Source: Lichtheimia corymbifera B2541 (taxonomy: Eukaryota; Mucoromycota; Mucoromycetes; Mucorales; Lichtheimiaceae). From it: a stretch of DNA of 64,000 nt. The position numbers and the translations under genes were made by a program. The first letter of the stretch is position 1; the number at the start of each line of letters is the position of its first letter. Below are positions 58,951 through 64,000 of this stretch, one piece after another. Where the stretch lies: assembly GCA_000697475.1 (NCBI GenBank), contig JNEU01001172.1:122321-186320 (forward strand), written 5' to 3'. The notes under the pieces were generated by a model. The model worked only from the letters and a program-made list of their open reading frames with translations, was not told the origin of the DNA and did not search any database.

Positions 58951-59822
58951 TTCGAGAGTGGGGAGTGAAGTAATGAGGCAAAAGAAGAAAAGAAACTATG
59001 CGCTGAGAGAGAGGGCTGTTTGGGGTCGTCGACTATACACAGATTTTCACGCACATGTGTAACCTACTGCAGGTGAAAAAAAGTGGATGGATGGGGATAA
59101 AGCCATTGGATGAAGTTCTTACCCGCTCACCCGGCCCGAGTGCCGACGGGGCAGATGACCGAAGCAGCTTGAACCGCGCTGTTAACAACACCTCTTCAAC
59201 CCATATTCCCTTCAGCCTCGTTGTAACCACATGGTCAATCCTATCTGATGATAAAAGTCAAGGCACAAGAAGCTACCGGTCAATCGCTATTATGAATCCT
59301 AATAGCATCATCTTAATCAAAGTACGCCTTATTAACCCAGTACATCATACTATCTTGAGGCTTCTTGGACATCACGCATAATACATCATACTTGAAAGGT
59401 TCCCACGACACACATACTTCCTGAGCCATTCACTCAAAAAGATGTATTGTTATTGGTGGAACATGGGGATGCTTAGAACAAGCTCCTCGGGCGTTGTGGT
59501 ACTACGAATAAAAGTGACATCCAATTGATTCCAAGCTATAGAGACGATGTTCGATTTGGCCAAGTCATATCACAAATTGCACTTGCATATTGAGAGAGAA
59601 AAAACTGTAAACGCATCCACTAGCTGGTAGAGGTAGAAGACATACAAGAAAAGGGGTAGCATAAGAGTAGTGATACTCGTTGAATAGGCAAGAGATGATA
59701 TCATGTGGTTCTTCAAATTCTTGTTGCTATGATAAATTTGAGTTGTAATGTGCTTGCTGTGAGGAAGAGGATAAGATGGGCATTGTAATTAACGTATGAC
59801 AAAGGTCCTTGAAAGACACCGG
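58951..59822. other. Intergenic, no gene seen
   Basis: Promoter of the cytochrome b5 gene and 3' flank of the zinc-knuckle gene; ORFs have no motif. Confidence 0.5.
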
Positions 59823-60049
59823 CTATTTCGGTCGAAGAAGGGAGCAGGATCGACGGGTATGACCATACTAAGAGGGAGTTTTGCATTAATGATTAGCCTT
59901 GTGTTGCGCAGATCAACCTTACTTGACCACAGTGATTGCTACATTGACATGAGAAAAATGTGAGCATTGACGGCTAGTTAGTGTGGAGGGAAACCTTACC
60001 ATTGGCCTCCTGTAAGGTCAATGGGCTTCACAGTATTTGGCAGTGTCAT
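59823..60049 (-). CDS. Micro-protein with a CCHC zinc knuckle, 36 aa
   Basis: Three tiny exons (60000-60049, 59923-59938, 59823-59867) join in phase to 36 residues. They are separated by 61- and 55-nt introns with GTAAGG donors and TGTAG/TCTTAG acceptors. The spliced product reads MTLPNTVKPIDLTGGQ, then CNHCGQYGHTRRSC, then SLLRPK. The middle is an exact C-x2-C-x4-H-x4-C zinc knuckle, as in nucleic-acid-binding CCHC proteins, and it only forms when all three exons are joined. It is far too short to be found as a single ORF. A single knuckle would bind RNA or single-stranded DNA weakly, so a partner is likely. No expression evidence is available; a longer product through alternative splicing is possible. 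Confidence 0.6.
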
Positions 60050-60953
60050 TTTATCCGCAATTGGATAAGGAGCTAGCTTGGGATGCAGTGATGGCTGCTT
60101 ATATACCTTTTAAAGATGAAAGCTAAAGGATCCTGTAAGGATAGGATAGATGGATCAGAACGCTATAAACATAATCAATCATGCAACGATGACTCCTCAA
60201 TCCTTTTTTGTTACATTGGCGGTATTCCAAGGATTCTGGCGCGATGATCAATAGTGAATTGCCATAACATGATACTTTTGAACAATGAGTCCCACCCATT
60301 ACCCTTAACATCGTTTACCATCCCATTGACCAACCTATGCACCGCGTCAATAATGCGTTAGCAAAGCTAAAAGGGGACGACTTTAAAAGAGAAACGAGAT
60401 GCTGCAGTTGATGTACATAGCGATGCTGCATGCAAGTACTCCACGATTTGCCATGTGATATGCTATGTATCAATCTACAGTCAAGATCTTCAAATAATAA
60501 GGGGCTATGGTTAGAGATCTATTGCCCCACCCCTACCCCATCGAGCTATCCCATCTAATCTCTGATCGCTGCTGATGATGATGGGCCTATTTGACAAGAA
60601 AGTTTATTGCGCATCATTTTATTTTCAGCTCTGGTGGCTATTCGAAGCACTTTTTATTTGTTTGTGATGGATGCCCCCATAAAATGCAAAGCCTCTTTCC
60701 CCACATTTGTTTAGAGCTCATGACATAATAATGTGCTACGCATCGTGGGTGTGTCTAATGCAACATCTATTTGGTTCTTAAAAAGGCACCAATGCCCATA
60801 GATACGATACATAATGGGCTGCAGCTGAGACATTGCTCCATCACCTCCACATGCAACATGCATTCCCAACCCTTCACCATCCGCACACACGCACAAACCA
60901 GAATCGAAAGGATCAACAGCTTTGAGGATTGTTATTAGATACATTGTAGCTTT
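60050..60953. other. Intergenic, no gene supported
   Basis: Promoter of the micro-protein and 3' flank of TFB3. A 77-codon minus ORF (60711-60944) has no motif. Confidence 0.5.
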
Positions 60954-62362
60954 CTATTCTGCACCAATTGGACTACATGTAAGGCCCGTGAAAGTATCCG
61001 TGAGTGCACGCTCGTAAGCATACTTGGCAGCATATCCACCGGCTCTTGCTCGCTTGTTGTTGTGAAGATACTCGGTTGCCCTGTTGTATCATGATAAGTT
61101 ACTCAAATCCCCCAGTTCCTTCAATAACCAACTTACGGATCATCATAATCGTCACGAATATCAAATCCAGTCGTATATTCGTATTGTAAATCAAATGGAT
61201 CAAAGTCTGCTGCTTCCTGCATCTTCGTATCAACATCAGCATCCATAGACGCAGTAATCCATGCAGGCATCGCCATACGCGCTGGAGAGTTGGTTTCTGA
61301 TTGCTGTCGTAAAGCAGATGATCGCTTCAACGTGATTGATTGACGTGTTGCAAGTACGGATTGCGCGGATTTATTCGTTGTAGCCTAAAGCAAGCCATAT
61401 GAATAAAATATCCCATTCATATTAGCATGACACTTACAAGTTCCTTAATAATATCAGCCTTTTCTTGTTCCTTTTGCCGTCGTTCCTCTTCCAGTAACTG
61501 CAGATATTCTTCACGTTTTTGTTCCCGTTGTTGTCTTTCAAATTCGTCCTGGTAGTTCTGAAAGCGCTGTTCATTGGCCTGTCATTGATTTAGATTAGTA
61601 TATCATCTTTTCTTTTGTTGTCATAGCGTACCATTCGAGCTTCATTGGCTGCAATGCTGTCTTTGTTCTCAAGTTCATATGCGCTGATCCTCGCTTCCGT
61701 TTCCGCCACATCAACCTCGTTCATCAAATTGAAGGCTATAAAGAAAAAGGTTGTTAGGAAACCCGTGAATTCTGCTATCTATCCGCGTATATGCTACTTA
61801 CTGATATCCTCGACTTCCTCCAAGTAATCATTATAGAGACGTAATGAAGGGAAATCTTCGGGCCGCTTGTTGAAGCTATTATATACACATGAATCAGCAT
61901 ATCCATGACACAATGTAGTACCCACTTACACTTTGCTCACTCGTTTTCGTATCCGTACTTCCTTCTCGACTGCAAGATCCTCAAAGATTTGGGACATGAA
62001 TTGATTCTTCCGCAGGATTTGCTGGCATATTGGGCAAGGTGCTGGACCGGCACTGAAAAGACGATCGATACACGACTCGCACCTAAGATTAACTTGTGTT
62101 AAACAACATACCAGCCTGTTACCAAGATCAACCTACATTTTGTGGAAGCATGGCGAGACAAGGAGCTTTAGATTCGGTGTGAGATACTTGTCACTCTTGC
62201 ACACTGGACATTGAGCATCTTCCTCCTACATGCAGAACGTTAGCTGTCGCCATTCACACTCTATATACTCCTTGTTCTTGTACGTGCCTGATATGATACA
62301 ACCGAAGATCCAGACTTTCCAATTTGTAGAGTTTGGTTTCGTAATGTGGACGTGCGATTCAT
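60954..62362 (-). CDS. TFB3: Tfb3/MAT1, RING subunit of TFIIH-CAK
   Basis: Assembly factor linking the CDK-activating kinase to TFIIH, for transcription and repair. Downstream exons (62137-62225, 61930-62082, 61802-61875, 61632-61735, 61438-61578, 61137-61384, 60954-61080) join in phase. Exon 1 starts at 62362 and ends either at 62288 (a GC donor, 336 aa) or at 62303 (a GTTGTA donor, 331 aa). The N-terminal RING is CPVCKSD, then [16 protein letters not shown], then [11 protein letters not shown]. Next come the MAT1 block ([20 protein letters not shown] then [14 protein letters not shown]), a long coiled coil ([20 protein letters not shown]) and a C-terminal [20 protein letters not shown] that resembles the cyclin/CDK-binding tail. 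Identification is secure; only the first donor is open. Confidence 0.93.
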
Positions 62363-62439
62363 TGTGCATAAAAAAAGAGAGAGAGGGGGTATTGATTGAC
62401 AAGCGACTGCGGCACGTGGAATTGATTTAAATCACCCAC

Positions 62440-63616
62440 CACCACTCAAACGGCCTACTTTTTGTAAACGATTCCCTTTCAATCCAGAGAGCAACCAAGT
62501 GATCCACATCTTGCACATATGAGTTGATGGTATTATGTAAAGCCCAATTTTATTCAGTGAAAGATCGAAGACTAGCATATGGGTAATGTGGATGTTCATC
62601 AAATAAACATGACAAAAGACAGCATTGCACATTGAATAAGATACGGGGGTTGGGTGAATCGCAAAGAGGGATACTTGTGTTATGTGTTCTTGATTGCTGC
62701 CGTCATAAGCATCCTTTATCCATGATTGTAAACTAGCTGCTGTATGCGTTGACTCGTGTATTCCAAGATCATCCATGGCTATACAACACCGTTCACTAAA
62801 AATATAGGCCCTCTTATCCATGCCATCCAATCCATCGTCATCCTCAGCCGTTTCCACGTGACATGATCCATCCTTCCTGCTGACGAGGTACAAAGTAATC
62901 AAATCGACATTCCAGAGTTTCTCATCACGGCAGTTGATTTCATCCGTCCATCATAAGCATTGCAAGTCCAATAAGAAGAGCCTCCGTGATCGCTGCTGAT
63001 ATGCCTCTTTTCCCATCTGGGCGTCGGTCTATCTCTTTCTTGGCATTTTCATTGCTGCTCAACCAGGCGAAGACTGCTTGCATTGCGGTGTACTTGATAT
63101 CTGTCATCCATTGGAAACCATATGTATCAAAGCAAGTCGCTACACGTAAATAAAGCTGCTTCTTTACAATGGCTGTTTGCTGTTCATGATGTCAAAAAAG
63201 GTTGCAAGGCATGCCCTGCTGCAAGTGACGTTTGGGTTGTGGCAGAAAGTGGACGAGAGAGCGTGAGTTGTTGTAAAGTGACAAGGCTGTGAATGCTGTT
63301 TGAGACAATGGAGTAAAGACCTTGCTAACGGCAACTGCTGGAATGAGTGCTGTTACGTTTGATGGTGGTCGAGGATTGTACAAGAGAGGATGTAGTGTCA
63401 AAAAACGCGGGTGATGTAGTAGGCTGTGTACACGCCATGAAGTTGCCATTCAGCCAAAGACAATCGGATCAAGACAGTCGTAGGATTGACATGATGGGTT
63501 GAAGCAGGACAATCGTTTGCATGGAGTAGTTGTACTTGAATGGGCAACAATTGAGAATGGGAAGAAGAGGGAAGAAGGAGGGAGTGGAAGAGCTGGAAAT
63601 TAAATAAATCAGGCAC
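62440..63616 (-). pseudogene. Degenerate copy C of the unrecognised repeated ORF
   Basis: Best-preserved copy of the family also seen at 3640-4240 and 7490-8640. On the minus strand the homologous reading moves through several frames: 63616-63398 (LFHSLLLPSSSHSQ, LSLAEWQLHG), 63449-63192 (HPRFLTLHPLLYN), then around 63150-62960 (QLYLRVATCFDTYGFQW, RRPDGKRGISAAITEALL), then 62902-62690 (AEDDDGLDGMDKR, SWIKDAYDGSNQE). The frame changes could be introns or decay; no good donor and acceptor pairs were found at all of them. The family is unknown to me, with no transposase, reverse transcriptase or capsid motif. Confidence 0.6.
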
Positions 63617-64000
63617 TGCCCTATAAATCCATGCACACTGTAATTAATGCATGACCAAGAGATTGCCTCACTCGAACCTCAAACTTCCACACAAGAAGCT
63701 CCTGAACATGCTGATCAACTTTGTCTTAATAAAGAACCCACACTTCATTCAAAGATTTTGAATGGGAGGGTGTAATGTAGGGTTTACTATGACGGACGGA
63801 ATTTGGGAAAGCGCCGGATTTGTTGAAATGCCATTCAGTATGAATTATCTTGGGATTCCCCACTCTTGGACTTGAAACTTGGTGTGAAGGTTCTCTGAGT
63901 CATGCCGATCATCTCCATTCATTTAAAAAACGCATGCTTCATTATGATGTTTCAATGAATCGGGCGGCCCAAATATAGGACGGACGGAGCGCAAGTAGGG
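63617..64000. other. Intergenic to window edge, no gene seen
   Basis: 5' flank of repeat copy C; nothing recognisable before the edge. Confidence 0.5.

Noticed and set aside
60711..60944. 77-codon minus-strand ORF with several Cys
   Set aside because: Cysteine spacing does not form a known finger, and no exon joins it to a larger gene.

Overview
The window is nuclear DNA of a filamentous fungus, most likely an early-diverging Mucoromycota (Mucorales-type) species. The evidence is many short introns (mostly 50-80 nt, GTAAGT/GTATGT donors, TGCTAAT-like branch sites), a moderately AT-rich composition, standard-code genes on both strands, a fungal CSL transcription factor, a chitinase, Sec66, Tfb3 and Prp4 homologues, and FYVE/ARM and MYND proteins. 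There are no bacterial features, plasmids or CRISPR arrays. For nearly every gene the exons were joined by hand and the reading phase was checked to close across all introns.

Layout. 1-2.9 kb: 3' part of a CSL transcription factor. 2.9-8.7 kb: a gene-poor island of decayed repeats, with two copies of an unrecognised ORF family, a ~192-bp tandem repeat, two fold-back elements and a near-identical 186-bp duplication. 8.7-27.2 kb: a 14-TM MFS transporter, a small membrane protein, the Erv29/SURF4 cargo receptor, a GTPBP1-type GTPase, delta-COP, a GH18 chitinase, a questin-oxidase-like protein convergent with an FMN alpha-hydroxyacid oxidase, and Prp4. 28.2 kb: tRNA-Asp. 28.9-35.7 kb: Sec66, a possible histone-fold protein, dihydrofolate reductase and an AreA/GATA-like (DUF1752) protein. 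38-42.3 kb: a MYND protein and a FYVE + armadillo protein. 43.3-53.8 kb: a Ted1/Cdc1/PGAP5-like protein that has lost its metal ligands, Ccr4, phosphopantothenate-cysteine ligase, mitochondrial uL24m, ribosomal eL31, a Thr-rich single-pass membrane protein and coproporphyrinogen oxidase. 54.4-62.4 kb: a CCDC130/Saf4 splicing factor, an unrecognised protein, cytochrome b5, a tiny CCHC zinc-knuckle protein and Tfb3/MAT1. 62.4-64 kb: a third copy of the unknown repeated ORF.

Themes. Several genes serve the early secretory pathway (Sec66 translocation, Erv29 cargo receptor, delta-COP retrieval, the Ted1-like protein), and several serve mRNA metabolism (Prp4, CCDC130, Ccr4). The genes are independent transcription units, not a cluster or operon. 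The most notable observations are the predicted pseudo-phosphatase, the 36-residue zinc knuckle built from three exons, micro-exons of 3, 10 and 17 nt, a run of seven phase-1 introns in the FYVE/ARM gene, GC-AG introns, a 6-bp tail overlap of two convergent genes, and the unknown dispersed ORF family.
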